This document shows positions 1 through 11,997 of a stretch of 64,000 bases of DNA, one piece after another (the stretch's first letter is position 1; the number at the start of each line of letters is the position of its first letter). Below the pieces are notes generated by a model. That model saw only the letters and a list, made by a program, of their open reading frames with translations, was not told the DNA's origin and did not search any database. Source of the stretch: Anadara kagoshimensis (taxonomy: Eukaryota; Mollusca; Bivalvia; Arcoida; Arcidae); assembly GCA_021292105.1 (NCBI GenBank), contig CM037870.1, forward strand, positions 18,903,087 to 18,967,086, given 5' to 3'. A program made the translations under genes and the position numbers.

Positions 1-143
1 CTTCCATTTCGTGATGCCGAGTACTTGGTAAAAGAACACTCACTACCAACTTCAAGTCTTGGGTCAAACCCTGTCTGGGATCAAACCCACAACCTCCCAC
101 TTACAGAGAGAGCAGTCTACCAACTGAACTACTGCAGTGGTAA
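1..143 (-). repeat. SINE family A, partial (window edge)
   Basis: tRNA-derived SINE read on the minus strand: A-box-like and B-box-like promoter blocks, then the conserved body. The 3' part lies outside the window. Family A copies share the head TAGCTCAGTTGGTAGAGTG, a body with CTTTCGCCAAGCACTC, and a tail with ATATAAGTGAAATATTCTTG. Confidence 0.8.
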
Positions 144-277
144 TTATAACATGCTTGCAATAGCTGCTGTCCTTATTGCAAAAGAGTTATGCCAGTATCT
201 GAAAGTGTGGGTCATGTCAATGTTAGGCATGTGAAAACATTTGGTTTGTATCACTATCATTTTGGACTGGAGTGAAG

Positions 278-470
278 CAAAGTTGTTTTATGTCCCAGTC
301 AAGATTATTTCATTTAGATCAAGGCGGTCATTTCTGAAATGGTAGAGAAAACTGAATTGCCAAAAACTACTGACCTTTGGCAAGCAAACTGACAATTTTT
401 CTCCCTGAACCCAGGCATTTAGAAGCACTATGTATGACCTGTAAGCATGTCGCTCCACTGTTTTGGGAAT
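278..470 (-). repeat. SINE family C-like fragment
   Basis: The tail block (minus-strand form of TTGACTGGGACATAAAAC), followed by a body with GACCTTTGGCAAGC, resembles family C copies in the caspase introns. Degenerate. Confidence 0.5.
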
Positions 471-1766
471 AATCGTGGTCCAATTGGAAAAAAATTTAGT
501 CATTTTAACCAGGGGAAACTGTCTATACCTGAGTTATACAAATACTGTGAGTAAATTTGGAACTTTTTGTCATTTCAACCTAGGAAAAGAGTCTACATGT
601 ACATTTAATAGTTATTTTTGTCAAACAAAATTGTTTACAACCAAAACAACAAAAATAAATAAAAGAACTTAACTGATAAATCAAATCACTTAGCCGAGCC
701 TAATCTCATTTACCTGAACCCAACTTAATCTTAAATATCTTCTAAATCCCATTTGTTATCTAAATTGATTGTTAAGTTTAAACAGAGAGAATAGATTCAG
801 CTTATTAAGACTATTAGCATCATTAAAGAAGAAAAATTTCAGCCTGAAGAAAACTTAATTACACGGTCCAGTGCACGTCAAATGACCGTGCTGAGATTAT
901 CTGACAGGAGTTCAATTATAAACTCTATGTAAAATTAATGCTAGTATTCTAAAGGCATTGGTAGTAGTATTAAAATGCATCCCTGTGCATGCATGCACAT
1001 ACACTAACTATACATGATTTTTCCACTGATTTTTTTTTTATTTTACAAATCTGCAGTTTGTAATTTTAAAGGCAAATCAACTCTGCAGCTGCTGAAACAC
1101 TTGAGAGTTAAATGAATTAGTTCAAAATAGCAATAGCACTCGAAGAAGATGGGTTTGAAAGGAGGGTGTGATCTTCTGCCTCTCTCGATCCTCCACCTGC
1201 CTCCCATCATCAAAAATCTGCCTTCCACCCTCCTAGACAACTATCACATTTGATATATAAACTACACACATCAATTTTCGAAAAAGAAAAAAAGTGGGTT
1301 TTTTTAAAATTGAAAATAAAGACAATCTGCTGCTTCCAAAGGTGGGTATTCATAACACATATATATGCACAACAAACAATACATACTCTAGGCCTACTCT
1401 TTCACTCATGGACCCCTTGCTTTCACCCTCCTGCCCCCTGTCCAACCCCCATACAAATCATGGGTCCTTCAGATGAGACCTTAAAAACTAAGAGGCCCCA
1501 TGTCTACTAAACTCTATACAGTTATAGCTCATTTATTGCTATAACCATGGTAACATTACTATATAAATGTCTGCACCTCAACATATACCTGGTGACATCT
1601 CAATATAAGTAAAATTATCTCACCTAGGAAGTAAAAGCCCATTTAATCCATAATTCTGAGTAACAGTATTTAGTCATATTCATTTATATAACTCGTCTCC
1701 TATATGAATCAATTGAGCTAGCTGCTTTATGGTTTTTTAGATATGCAACATGGTCTTACATAGATC
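471..1766. other. no gene seen
   Basis: AT-rich intergenic DNA. Short ORFs on both strands have no family features. Nothing else stands out. Confidence 0.6.
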
Positions 1767-1995
1767 TATTGGCAAACAACATCGACCTGTCAGCTTGACC
1801 TTTCATTAGGAATATTCATCAACAAAAGTCCACTGAAAACATGGTTAGTGTTAGGATTCGAAGTTAACACATCAACAATGAATGTTTCTTCTAATCTAGA
1901 CAAAATAAGCATGTGTGCTCCCTATGCATAAATGTTCTTGTCCATAATAGATATTTCAATTAAAGGTCAACCAGACAGGTCAATGTTGCCTATAC
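1767..1995. mobile_element. MITE family M1, copy 1
   Basis: Imperfect inverted ends of about 45 bases: GACCTGTCAGCTTGACC at the left and its inverse AAGGTCAACCAGACAGGTC at the right. Two relatives lie at 15.97 and 62.41 kb. Non-coding. Confidence 0.65.
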
Positions 1996-2110
1996 CATAC
2001 ACAAAAGATTTTAAATTGAATTCTGCATGCAAGTAACAAATTTTCATTATTAATATAATCAATATGTTTGGATTTCACAGATCTATGATCGTATCACATC
2101 AAAATAACAG
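1996..2110. repeat. direct repeat D1, left copy
   Basis: About 110 bases sharing GTTTGGATTTCA and ATTATTAATATAATCAATA with 4396-4507. It flanks, on the left, the stretch that carries the Pearl/HINE-like element. Confidence 0.7.
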
Positions 2111-2199
2111 AACTGTCTTTCAATATTTTGTGAATAGACTCGGGACCCTTGTAATTGTGAAAATTAGTAGTCAAATAGTATATATTATTATTACCCCCC

Positions 2200-2465
2200 C
2201 CCCCATCTAGTTTGAGGGGTATATTTGAATAACTATATCTGTCTGTCAGTCTGTCTGTCCATTCGTCCGTCTGTTCATGTAAAATCGTGTCCAGGCCATA
2301 TCTCATAGCTGCTTCGGTCGACAGTCATAAAACTTCACATGAACTATCTTCATGGTTTAATGCTGTGTCATGACCTTCAACCAAGGTCATATTGTAAAGG
2401 TCAAGGTCACTAGAAAACATTAAATGTTGGGGGCAGGGGTATTTGGCTCTCAAGAGATTTCTGAT
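2200..2465 (+). repeat. interspersed repeat M2, copy 1
   Basis: Shared with 60885-61140. Blocks include CTGTCTGTCAGTC, ATATCTCATAGCTGCTT, and AAGGTCAAGGTCA followed by ATTAAATGTTGGGGG. Probably the end of a non-autonomous mobile element; class not assigned. Confidence 0.6.
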
Positions 2466-2564
2466 GTGAATTTATTTTTTATATCTATTTATTTTACCAT
2501 TTTTATAGTCAAATTTTTATTTTTTTTATTGTGAAAATCAGCTAGGTGATTATTTAACAAGAGG

Positions 2565-4295
2565 CCCAATGGACCTGTATTGCTCACCTGGTAAGCATGC
2601 ACCTGAAGACACTCAGCCCATAAATAAATCCATATTGACTAATAATAGGTTTTTGCTATTTTTAGTAACAGCAGCCATATTGGATATTTGTCGGTAATCC
2701 CGGACACAATTTTTTTTCCAGCAAGGACCACTCACACCAAATTTCGTTTAAATTGGTTCAGTAGATTCAGAGGAGAGGATTTTTTTGGCTATCTATTTAG
2801 TTTCTGTGTACCAAATTTGAACAAAATCGGCCCATAAATAAATCCACATTGACTAATAATAGGTTTTTGCTATTTTTAGTAACAGTGGCCATATTGGATA
2901 TTGGTCAATTATGCCGGACATAATTTTTAATCTTTATCCAGCAAGGACCTCTTACACCAAGTTTCGTTCAAATTGGTTCATTAGTTTCATAGGAGAAGAT
3001 TTTTTTAAGAAAAAGGCTTAAAATGCATCTAATTTGCATATTACGCTAATAATGCCTGACGAAAAATTTGACAGCAAATCCTGTTACATATGTTAAATGG
3101 CTATCTATTTAGTTTCTGTGTACCAAATTTGAACAAAATCGGCCCATAAATAAATCCGCATTGACTAATAATAGGTTTTTGCTATTTTTAATAACAGTGG
3201 CCATATTGGATATTGGTGGATTATAGGGGTGTGCAATATTACCGGTATACCGGTATATTGCGGTATGGCAGGGTCGATACAATATACCGGTACGCAAAAT
3301 AAAAACCGGTATACCACGGAAATTTAAAAAAAATCAGTAGATTATGCTTTACGGTCATTATTTTGTTAATTAACACTCAATAGACTGTAATATCATCTTT
3401 ATCTCGTAAGTGTTTGTCAACTACATACAACATAAAGCGCGTCTGAGGTACAGACATGTATACATGTTATAACCGATAATGGCAGTCGACGAAGTAAAAC
3501 TTGTCAAAAACAAATGAGCAAAGGCAAAAGTGTGGGAACATTTTAAATTTAGACAAATAGCGGGGACTATTAATGAAAATATAGCAGTATGCAATGTCTG
3601 TAATGCAGACGTTAATTATGCTGGGGGTACAAGTAATCTTACTTCGCACATTCGCCGCCATCACCCAAACTTGGATGCCGGTTCGTTTATCTTTTAAGCA
3701 TTCATTAACTTTGCAATATATTTCAATATGTATTGCAATATTTTCTCAAATATTGCAATATATTGCAATATGCTTTTTTCCCTAATACCCACCCCTAGTG
3801 GATTATGCTGGACACATTTTTTTATCTTTATCCAGCAAGGACCTCTCACACCAAATTTCGTTTAAAGTGGTTCAGTAGTTTCAGAGGAGAAGATTTTATA
3901 AGAAATAGGCTTTAAACGCATCTAATTTGCACATTATCTGAATATTGGGTAAACGAATAATTTGACAGCAAATCCCGTTACATATGTTAAATGGCTATCT
4001 ATCTAGTTCTGTGTACCAAATTTGAACAAAATCAGCCCATAAATAAATCCACATTGACTAATAATAGGTTTATGCTATTTTTAGTAACAGCAGCCATATT
4101 GCATATTGGTCAAGTATGCGGGACACAATTTTTAATCTTTATCCAGCAAGGACCTCTAACACCAAATTTAGTTTTAATTGGTTCAGTAGTTTCAGAGGAG
4201 AAGATCCAAGTTTATGCACGGACGGACGGACGCATGCACAGACACACGCTTTGCTATACCATAAGCTCACATGGCTTCGCCAGGTAAGCTAAAAA
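2565..4295 (+). mobile_element. Pearl/HINE-like non-autonomous element with tandem core units
   Basis: It opens with AGAGGCCCAATGGACCTG and GCTCACCTGG. It holds four imperfect tandem core units of roughly 215-310 bases (starts near 2615, 2830, 3135 and 4030, each with CCATAAATAAATCC and GCCATATTGGATATT). It then has a short ACGG microsatellite near 4216 and a terminal hairpin GCTCACATGGCTTCGCCAGGTAAGC. Tandem core plus tetranucleotide microsatellite plus 3' hairpin is the layout known for bivalve Pearl elements and other Helentron-associated elements. Unit 3 is split by a 574-bp hAT insertion. Confidence 0.6.
3224..3797 (+). mobile_element. hAT transposon remnant with BED zinc-finger coding relic
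   Basis: Terminal inverted repeats begin TAGGGGTG at both ends, with a perfect 8-bp target duplication GTGGATTA (3216-3223 and 3798-3805), the hAT hallmark. Inside, from the ATG at 3480, the frame reads KAKVWEHFKFRQIAGTINE, then CNVC and, after GGTSNLTSHIRRHHP, a stop. That is a BED zinc finger (C-x2-C, H-x4-H), the N-terminal DNA-binding domain of hAT transposases. One TGA interrupts the frame 12 codons after the ATG and the catalytic domain is absent. It sits inside a Pearl/HINE-like unit. Confidence 0.85.
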
Positions 4296-4395
4296 CCATA
4301 AGATTTTAAATTGTGAATGGGGCCAATAAATAAACAACATGATTTTACACAAAACAGAACATTTCATGTTCCATACATACATACACACACACACA

Positions 4396-4507
4396 TATAA
4401 AAGATTTTTTAATTGAATTCCGCATGCTGTTTTATGATGTAACAGATTTTCATTATTAATATAATCAATATGTTTGGATTTCATAGATAATCTCATCACA
4501 TTACAAT
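4396..4507. repeat. direct repeat D1, right copy
   Basis: Matches 1996-2110 in the same orientation with few differences. Confidence 0.7.
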
Positions 4508-4751
4508 AAGCTGATTTATGGATTAAATACAACATCAAAACTAATTCTCTGGAATAATTACCCCATTAGCACAACACATTCATTTTCATGTTTGAAAACT
4601 GCCTTTTTGAAAATGGTCTTTATCAGCATACCACTTAATATGTACCAAGGTAACGTTTGTATTGAGAGATATGATAACACATAATTGCACAAACAGAGCA
4701 GAGAAGTGGATGAAGTTTTTTAGCCTAGTCAAGATTCTTTCACTTATATCG

Positions 4752-4820
4752 AGTTGGTTGGTTGGTTGGTTGGTTGGTTGGTTGGTTGGTTGGGTGGGTG
4801 GGTGGGTTGGTTGGTTGGTT
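4752..4820. repeat. (GGTT)n microsatellite
   Basis: About 69 bases of GGTT/GGGT repeats, flanked by SINE-tail-like sequence. Confidence 0.9.
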
Positions 4821-4888
4821 GATTGACTGAGGTTTTGCATCCCAGTCAAGCACCCATCATGACAAGGGACATCAGTTTTTAGGTCTCT

Positions 4889-5043
4889 CAGGGATGAAGA
4901 TTAGCAGGGGCCCAGTAGCCCATGGCTCCTAAAAATCAGTTTGGGTCCCTTAATGTATAAACATTTAGCTATTTATTACTATTAAAACTACTTTTCTGAA
5001 GTGAGCTGGGCCCCTAACTCAAAATAGTCAAGCTTCATCCCTG
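4889..5043. mobile_element. hAT-like MITE (CAGGGATGAAG ends)
   Basis: Ends CAGGGATGAAG and CTTCATCCCTG are inverted repeats and the interior is non-coding. A relative lies in caspase intron 3 (53571-53736), sharing ATATGGCTCCTAAAAA-type sequence and TTTAGCTATTTATTACTATT. No clear target duplication. Confidence 0.55.
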
Positions 5044-5264
5044 TTTCTTCCAAAAGATCCTCAGGGATGGTGAAGAAACTTTTAAAATCTCCAGCAATTT
5101 TTTAATACTTCAATATATATTATAGGATTTAAATATCTGATACCGCTAAGATAGCATTGAGATACTCAGCCAAGGTCTTTTAAAAAGAAATAAAAACAAG
5201 AATTTCGATATACGAATGGACAGATAGACGATAACTTAAATTTAATATCCCTCTTTTTCTTTGA

Positions 5265-5437
5265 AACTTTTACTTACTTACTGCCCATTACGCCCTCTGG
5301 CGTGTGGGGCAGCAATGAAGTCTTTCCACTTTTGTCTGTCATTAGCCAGTTTTTGCAGATTTCACCATGATTGGTGTAAATCCTTCCTTTCTGCTTCAAC
5401 AGTGCGCCTCCATGTAATCTTTGAAAGGAAGGGGATA
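5265..5437 (-). mobile_element. LINE 3' end fragment
   Basis: On the minus strand the frame reads WRRTVEAERKDLHQSW, then a stop, LANDRQKWKDFIAAPHARG and a stop. This is the typical C-terminus of a non-LTR reverse transcriptase ORF (xRWRDxV-type ending). It is followed by a short (GTAA)n tail at 5270-5283. Only the extreme 3' end is present. Confidence 0.6.
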
Positions 5438-5584
5438 ACAACATGTAGGTACATGCATTATAATTATAGATGATGCATAAGCACCGATATATAATCATCA
5501 ATAATAGCAGGCATATTATAAATCACAGAGACAGAGACAGAGATCTCAGAGAGACGCACGACACATAACAGGGTACACTCTTTA

Positions 5585-6020
5585 CAAGAAATATGGACCA
5601 TCTTATTAATATACACATTAAAAACCTTTAAATTTTCACAATAAATAACATCATGTTACATGAAATATCATATGGACCATCATATTAATTAATATGCATA
5701 AAAACCTTTAAATTTTATAAATTTTACATTTTTACAATAAATAGCACCCTGCTATATGCAATATCATATAGACCATCTTATATCAATGCATCAGAAAGAA
5801 TAAAAATTTTACAATAAGCAGCACTGCATTACATCCAAATATCATATGGGCCATCTTATATTTAATGCATAAAAAAATTAAACTTTTACCATAACCAGCA
5901 GTGCATTACATGCAGTATCATGTGGATGATCTTATTAAATATGGACCACTCATGTTAATACACATCAAAAACCATTAAACTTTTACCATAAATAGCACCA
6001 TGTTACATGCAATATCATAT
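5585..6020. repeat. about 95-bp tandem repeat, roughly five degenerate copies
   Basis: Units contain ATCATATGGACCATCTTA, an AAACTTTTAC-type run, then ATAGCACCATGTTACATGCA. Copies vary in length and identity; no coding frame. Confidence 0.65.
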
Positions 6021-8350
6021 TTTATCAATTTTTTCCTCAAAGAAAATGGAATAAAAATCCTGTCACATCAATTTTATCTTGATAAATGGGAGAGTCCTTC
6101 AGTAAATGGAAAAATGGATCTCTAAAATTCAGTTAATTTAGAAGAAAATTTGCTTACATGAATTTTTTTAAGAGTGGAATGGAGTAATGGAATTCTGCGG
6201 AACCCAGTCAAGATGTTTTAGCTTTTATTGAGGCAAAAAAATTGATTTACACAATGTACAAATTTTTAGATAGGTTATAGTACATGAATCACTAAAAGTG
6301 AATATTTATGTTATAAATGTCACACAAAAAAACATTTCCATGGCAACTTAAGCATACATACTAACAAAATTTGCAAATAGTGTAAAACTTTTTGGAAAAG
6401 TTATGAATTTGTGAAAATTTGGGAACATTGCTAGCATTGTAAAAACTGATTTACGGTAATTCACCAACAGGCAGAAGTAATCCATGCCCAAAAATGTTCC
6501 AAATTTTACACTTCGCCCCTCCATTAATTAGTGGAGTGACATGGAATGGAGAAATGGTATTTTATGCCCTAGTCAACATTTTTGCACCTATATCCAGTCA
6601 GCCAGTTTTGGTATGTTAAACTGACCTTGGGCAAGCTGAACTGACAAAGTTTCTTACATTAGGATCTGCTTAAATGGGATTCAAGCTTCGGCAGCAAGGG
6701 GTACTATGATCTATCTATAGCCCCTTGCTTGCTTTAGACCTCCTCATTCTTTTAATGTCACAATACAGAAACTACTGCAAGAAAACCATTTTCTCCCACA
6801 TCAGACAATATCTTGAAAATAGCTACACATATTATGGTGTTAAAATGTAAATTTCACACTGTCCTGAGTGACAGAAATGTCACTTTCTCTAGACAAACAA
6901 ATCATTTTCATTTGCTATCAATAAATGCTTCACTGTAAAAAATCTCACTCTCCAGCATAAAACATCTCAACAGACTATCAATCTGGAAAATTAAAAATTG
7001 AAATCCTCAAACTAAAATTTCTGCACCATTATTTCATCATGTTGTAAACCAGAGGACATCCAATGGTGAGGTAAAACACTTTAGGCATGAAGACCAAATC
7101 TCAACCACTTGACCACATAAACCTTTGGACCCAAATGATTGTTAGTCTTGTAACCATGGATACAATATTTTGAGATTTTAAAACTTGACAAAAAAAAATT
7201 CTACAATATCAAACATTAGTGTAACTGTGCAACAAATGAATTGCTATTATTTGGTCATCAACAAAAATTAAAACATTTAAAAAAAAAAAAAAAAATTGAA
7301 AAAAAAATATTTTTTACATTTCAAAACACTGCACTGAATTAAAATTCTTTTCTTAGATTTTTAGTTATAACAACCTTTTTTAGACAAAAAAAATTTTAGT
7401 TACAAATGTTTTAATTGAAAATATCACACTCACCTGTATGTGTCCTGTAGTCTCGGAAAACAAAATTAATCCCTATATATATATTTAAACCTCCTTATCT
7501 GATGTGCAGAAATCAGCCTCCTTATCTCGACAATATCTGTTAACATATATACACTGACAACACATAAATATCAGAATGTGGCACAAAGATAGAGAAAAAA
7601 TACCATGCACATTCCTGAAAACTTTCGGCAATTATCATCTAATCTTGCCGCTTACATGTATACACAAAACCAAAACATAGGAATCTTGATGATAACGAGC
7701 TAAGACGAGGGGGAGGACTGCCGAGACTGGAAGACCAAAAACTTTCACTAATAAAAATTAATATGAAACTTCACCCCCTCCCGAGAGAGTTTCACAGCCA
7801 TCCGTTAATAATTAAACACTAAACGTTAAAGTTTCTCACCTACTCTTTACATACATACAGGTTCTGATAATCTCCCAGATAAGGAGAATAAAGCCACACT
7901 GCCCACTGCTGTTAATCACCCTCCCCTCCGTGTTCAGTGAAATGTGTTGCTGTTAGCATACAATATCATCTCTCTATCGGGAATACATCATACAGAAATC
8001 ATGTTATGATCAATGCTGATAATTAAGAGTATTAAAATAGCCTAATGTTTAGAGAAAACCGCTGAGATCAAAGCTACCTTGGAAACTTAACAGGATTAAA
8101 TATTTGTAATAAATGTCTATAACTGTCAATTTCATGCAGTCTGGGTCGCTCTCTATGTATCAATTTCGTTCATCGAGAGCAATTTTGTTCATCGGATCAA
8201 AATCAGAGTTTTACAGACAGGAACATTGATGTGGTTTTTTTCATATTCAATGATAAAAAGGTTACTCCACTTTTGATAGTAATCTTGATTTCTTTACCAG
8301 GCACTGTGAGTTAAAAGAAGAATGAAATTTACATTGCAAGAGATTCATTG
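6021..8350. other. no gene recognised
   Basis: AT-rich DNA with a family C-like SINE fragment near 6540-6720. On the minus strand, a donor-like ACATACAG|GTGAGTG at about 7430-7440 follows a GC-richer patch (7620-7960). It could be a 5' exon of an unseen leftward gene, but nothing coding supports this. Confidence 0.4.
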
Positions 8351-8351
8351 A

Positions 8352-8655
8352 CTGATTGAATGAATGGGGTTTTATGTCCCAGTGAAGAGTATTTCACTTA
8401 TATTGAGAAGTCACCAGACCCGAACTTTTCAGTGCACTCAGGCAGGGCAATGTGCAGGGAGGGGTCTTTAACATGCCATGCCTGCTGTGACACAGGATAT
8501 CAATATTTTAAGACTTTCATTTCTAAATGATGAGTGCTTGGCGAAAGAACAGTCACTGCATATTTTCAAGTCTTGGTCAGACTAAGCCAGGGTTGGAACC
8601 CACAACCTCCCACTTATGAAGCAAAGCACTCTACCAACTGAGCTACCCTAGTGGT
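8352..8655 (-). repeat. SINE family A
   Basis: Near full-length minus copy: tail at the left, B-box-like and A-box-like tRNA blocks at the right end (GAGCTACCCTAGTGG). Confidence 0.8.
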
Positions 8656-8724
8656 ATGTTGCCAGAGATCCCAATATTCAAATTTCAACATTATATATAC
8701 ATGTATATAATATTGTATGTAATA

Positions 8725-8896
8725 CAGTGGAACTTGTTTTAAAGGCCACCTCTATATATAATTGCCACCTGTTTTTAAAGATCTGTAAAATATTATCCCA
8801 ATCACTCTATATTTATATTATTTGAACCTGTATATAAGGGCCACCTGGCAACTTTTACGAGTTCCCTTGGGTGACCTTTATAGACAGGTTTGGCTG
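8725..8896. mobile_element. pogo/Tigger-like MITE M3, copy 1
   Basis: M3 elements start CAGT..AACCTG and end CAGGTT..ACTG. They carry direct and inverted GGCCACCT/AGGTGGCC-type blocks and usually TA at both edges. This fits non-autonomous pogo/Tigger elements. Copies lie at 8.7, 14.3, 18.8, 27.7, 36.4, 39.2 and 46.9 kb. Confidence 0.65.
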
Positions 8897-9128
8897 TGTT
8901 GTTTATATGTTTCTACTTATTTAATGTTTGTTTATATTTGCCCTAAACAATGTTATATATTGAGTTTTGGGTAATAAAGTTTGTTATTATTATCTACAAA
9001 ACACACCCATGCTCTTGGTGATACAAGGTTCAAGAAACAATAAACCTGGAATACTATGCATCTTTAATAGATTGTCAACAAACAAAAAACCATTCTTAAG
9101 AGTCACATTTAATTTGTTTTTATAATTT

Positions 9129-9159
<31 letters not shown>

Positions 9160-10037
9160 TATTTATTTATTTATTTGTTTGTTTATTTATTTGTTTATTT
9201 ATTTTTTACTTTTTCATTTATTTATTTTTTATTTTGTGAACTCTTTTATATTTTTATTAAAATACTTTTAGACATACACATACCGTAAATATATATTTTC
9301 AATAGACAAAGACAAAATTTGCTCACACATTCATTTTTTCACACTAGACCATTATAATTGATATGGACTCTGGTAATCTGCTAGAAATTCTTTTTTGTTA
9401 CTGGTAACCTTAAAAGGATTATATGGATCAGAGTTGTCTCCCTTACACCATAGGTTTTTTCCAATTTTTTTAATCATATAATCAAATATTTATATACCTG
9501 TATCTTTATAATAAATTTGACAAAATGTCAATTGGTAGCATTGTTAAATTAAGTACCCATGTATATATAATTTACCCAATTTATAAAAACTACTGGTGAA
9601 TATTTTTGTCAAAACCAAATGCAAATGTTTTAATCTAGAAGTGATCATAAAAATGACACCTTAAATCCCTCAATATCTTAAAAACCAACAAAATTATAAA
9701 GATTTGAAATTTTGCGAGATTTAGGTTAAGGAAAATCTTAGCTAAGGAATGATTGTGAAATCGGGACCAGGCATTTACAAAATAAAATGGAAACGGAAAC
9801 GTAATGTTAAATAAATCTGATGGTCGTTATATAAAATCTCTCTATAAAAATAGCATCTCTCAAGAGAGTTTAATTAAATCCATCTGTATGTTACGAAAAA
9901 AAATTATCAGAAAAAAAAACTTTCCCCCGTCTTCAGTCTTTATCAGGTAGGGGGTATCATATATGCTTTCTCATAAAATATGTGCTGCAGACTAAAGAAC
10001 TTGCATGACTGTAGAGTAAAAAAAAAGATGTCTATAG
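8897..10037. other. no gene; (TTTA)n microsatellite at 9127-9212
   Basis: AT-rich DNA with a long ATTT microsatellite. Nothing coding is supported. Confidence 0.6.
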
Positions 10038-10140
10038 AAAAAAATTATCAAATCATAAAACATATGTTCCTTTTTCTTAGAGGCCATTAATGGGTAAAAT
10101 ATTTTAGATTAGCAAGAATTGAAGGGCTTTATGCCATAGC
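10038..10140. repeat. local duplication D2, reference copy
   Basis: AATTATCAAATCATAAAACA recurs at 10323-10346. TAAAATATTTTAGATTAGCA recurs at 10876-10895. The two parts lie next to each other here but are separated by two SINE insertions in the second copy. Confidence 0.65.
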
Positions 10141-10357
10141 TCACCTGAATTAAGTAAAAGTTTATAAAAATGATAAATTTCATAAAATTATTCCCCGAGG
10201 GAATTATTTAGATATGATTAGATAATTATTGTATTCAGAAAGATATCTTTTATACAGCTCCTCTAAGGATGAATAATTTAGTTCTCGGTATGGACTTATT
10301 TTGGAAGGACAATTTTTTATAAAAATTATCAAATCATAAAACATATGTTCTTTTTGG

Positions 10358-10477
10358 CCACCACAGTATCTTAGATGGTAAAGCGCTCACTCTGTATGTG
10401 GGAGGTCATGGGTTCGAATGCTGGCCGAGTCTGACCAAGACTTGAGAATAGCTAGATAGTGACTTTTTTTGCCAAGT
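10358..10477 (+). repeat. SINE family A, head only, flanked by 20-bp direct repeats
   Basis: Only the tRNA-like head and early body are present. The 20-base AAAACATATGTTCTTTTTGG flanks it on both sides (10338-10357 and 10478-10497). Loss of the 3' end rather than the 5' end is unusual for a LINE-mobilised SINE. Confidence 0.7.
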
Positions 10478-10502
10478 AAAACATATGTTCTTTTTGGAGG
10501 CA

Positions 10503-10850
10503 GACCATAACAGTAGCTCAGTTGGTAAAATACTCACTCCGTATGTGAAAGGTCATGGGTTTGAATGCTTGCAGAGTCTGAGCAAGACTTGAGAATAGCT
10601 AGGTAGTGACTGTTCTTTCGCCAAGTACTCTGCATTTAGAAATGAAAGTCACAGGGTCCTTTGGCAGAGACTTGGAAACCCATCTCCCATGTCATGGCAG
10701 GCTTGAAACATTAAAGAACTCTCCCTGCACATTGTCCTTACAAACTGCAGTGGTAAAGATTTCTGTCACTTCACCTATAGTTATTGACGTCTCGATATAA
10801 GTAAAATATTCTTAACTGGGAAATAAAAACCCATTCAAATTAATCAATCA
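10503..10850 (+). repeat. SINE family A, near full length
   Basis: Head GTAGCTCAGTTGGTAAAATA, body, tail ATATAAGTAAAATATTCTTA and a short AATCAATCAATC end. It lies in the second D2 copy. Confidence 0.8.
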
Positions 10851-10999
10851 ATCTTTTTTGAGGACAAAAAGGAGTAAAATATTTTAGATTAGCAAGAGCT
10901 GAAGGGCCTTTAAGCTCACTTAACCACAACATCTGATGGTATAGTCAAAATCTTTTATTCCGTTTGAAAGCAGGAAAAAAAAAGTAATACAGAACAAGA

Positions 11000-11332
11000 G
11001 TTGAGTAATGGTGTTTAATGTTCCAGTCAAGAATATTTCACTTATATCGAGATGTCGCCAGCTATAGGCGAAAGTGCAGAAATTTTGCCTGTGCATTACG
11101 CTGATGGCATTATACAGCAGGGTTCTTTAGCGTGCCAAGCCCACCGTGACACGGGACCTCGTTTATTTTAAGTTCCCATCCGAAAGAACTTTCATTCTGT
11201 AATGCTGATTGCTTGGCGAAAGAACAGTCACTACCCACTTTCAAGTCTTGGGTCAGACCCAGCTGGGGATCGAACTCACAACCTCCCACTTACGGAGTGA
11301 GTACTGTACCAACTGAGCTACCGCAGTGGTTT
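11000..11332 (-). repeat. SINE family A, near full length
   Basis: Well-preserved minus copy; head ACCAACTGAGCTACCGCAG at the right end, tail CCAGTCAAGAATATTTCACT at the left. Confidence 0.85.
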
Positions 11333-11995
11333 TAATACATAACAAGAAATGTCTCTAGACCCAAATTATGACAATAACCACTACTAGGAAATTGTGCACA
11401 AAAACTTTAACATTACAGTGTTCATTTTAAGCTGCCTACAATTTACACAATAATTTCAGACATTTTATTCTCAAATGTCTTCAATTGATTTTATGTCTTA
11501 GATTTAGATCTAGTTCTATGCAGTGCAGAATCCTTTTCTAAAACATGTACATGTATAATGATTAATAAATGATGTATCACTGACCATGCCTATTTTGTTC
11601 CAACACTGACCGCCATCATGGTACCAAAGCAGCGTCATTGCAACTAATGACATACTAGTGTCAGTGACATCATTAAACACCACAATTCAGACAGTTTTTG
11701 CATGGAATTCAAGCATGCCGGGCCTTTGTCGGAACTTTGTAGGTGTGGCCGCCGATTTGTCAACTGTACGGCACAAAGTCTTTTTTTGTGTTCAAATTAT
11801 GTATTAAGAGTTATTGATTTGAAATCTTAAGATGTTCAAGGATTAAAATGGGATAAAAATTTATTAATTTACATGTAATTAATTAAATGGTGTATTTTAA
11901 TTTATTTTGGAGTCAAAGTCAGTGTTGAAATTATACGACATCTAGTAGTAAAATTACATCTAAACCAAAGAGACCTAACAAATATGGACTTTATA
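11333..11995. other. no gene seen
   Basis: AT-rich; a CpG-containing patch at 11735-11780 is the only compositional change. Confidence 0.5.
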
Positions 11996-11997
11996 AA

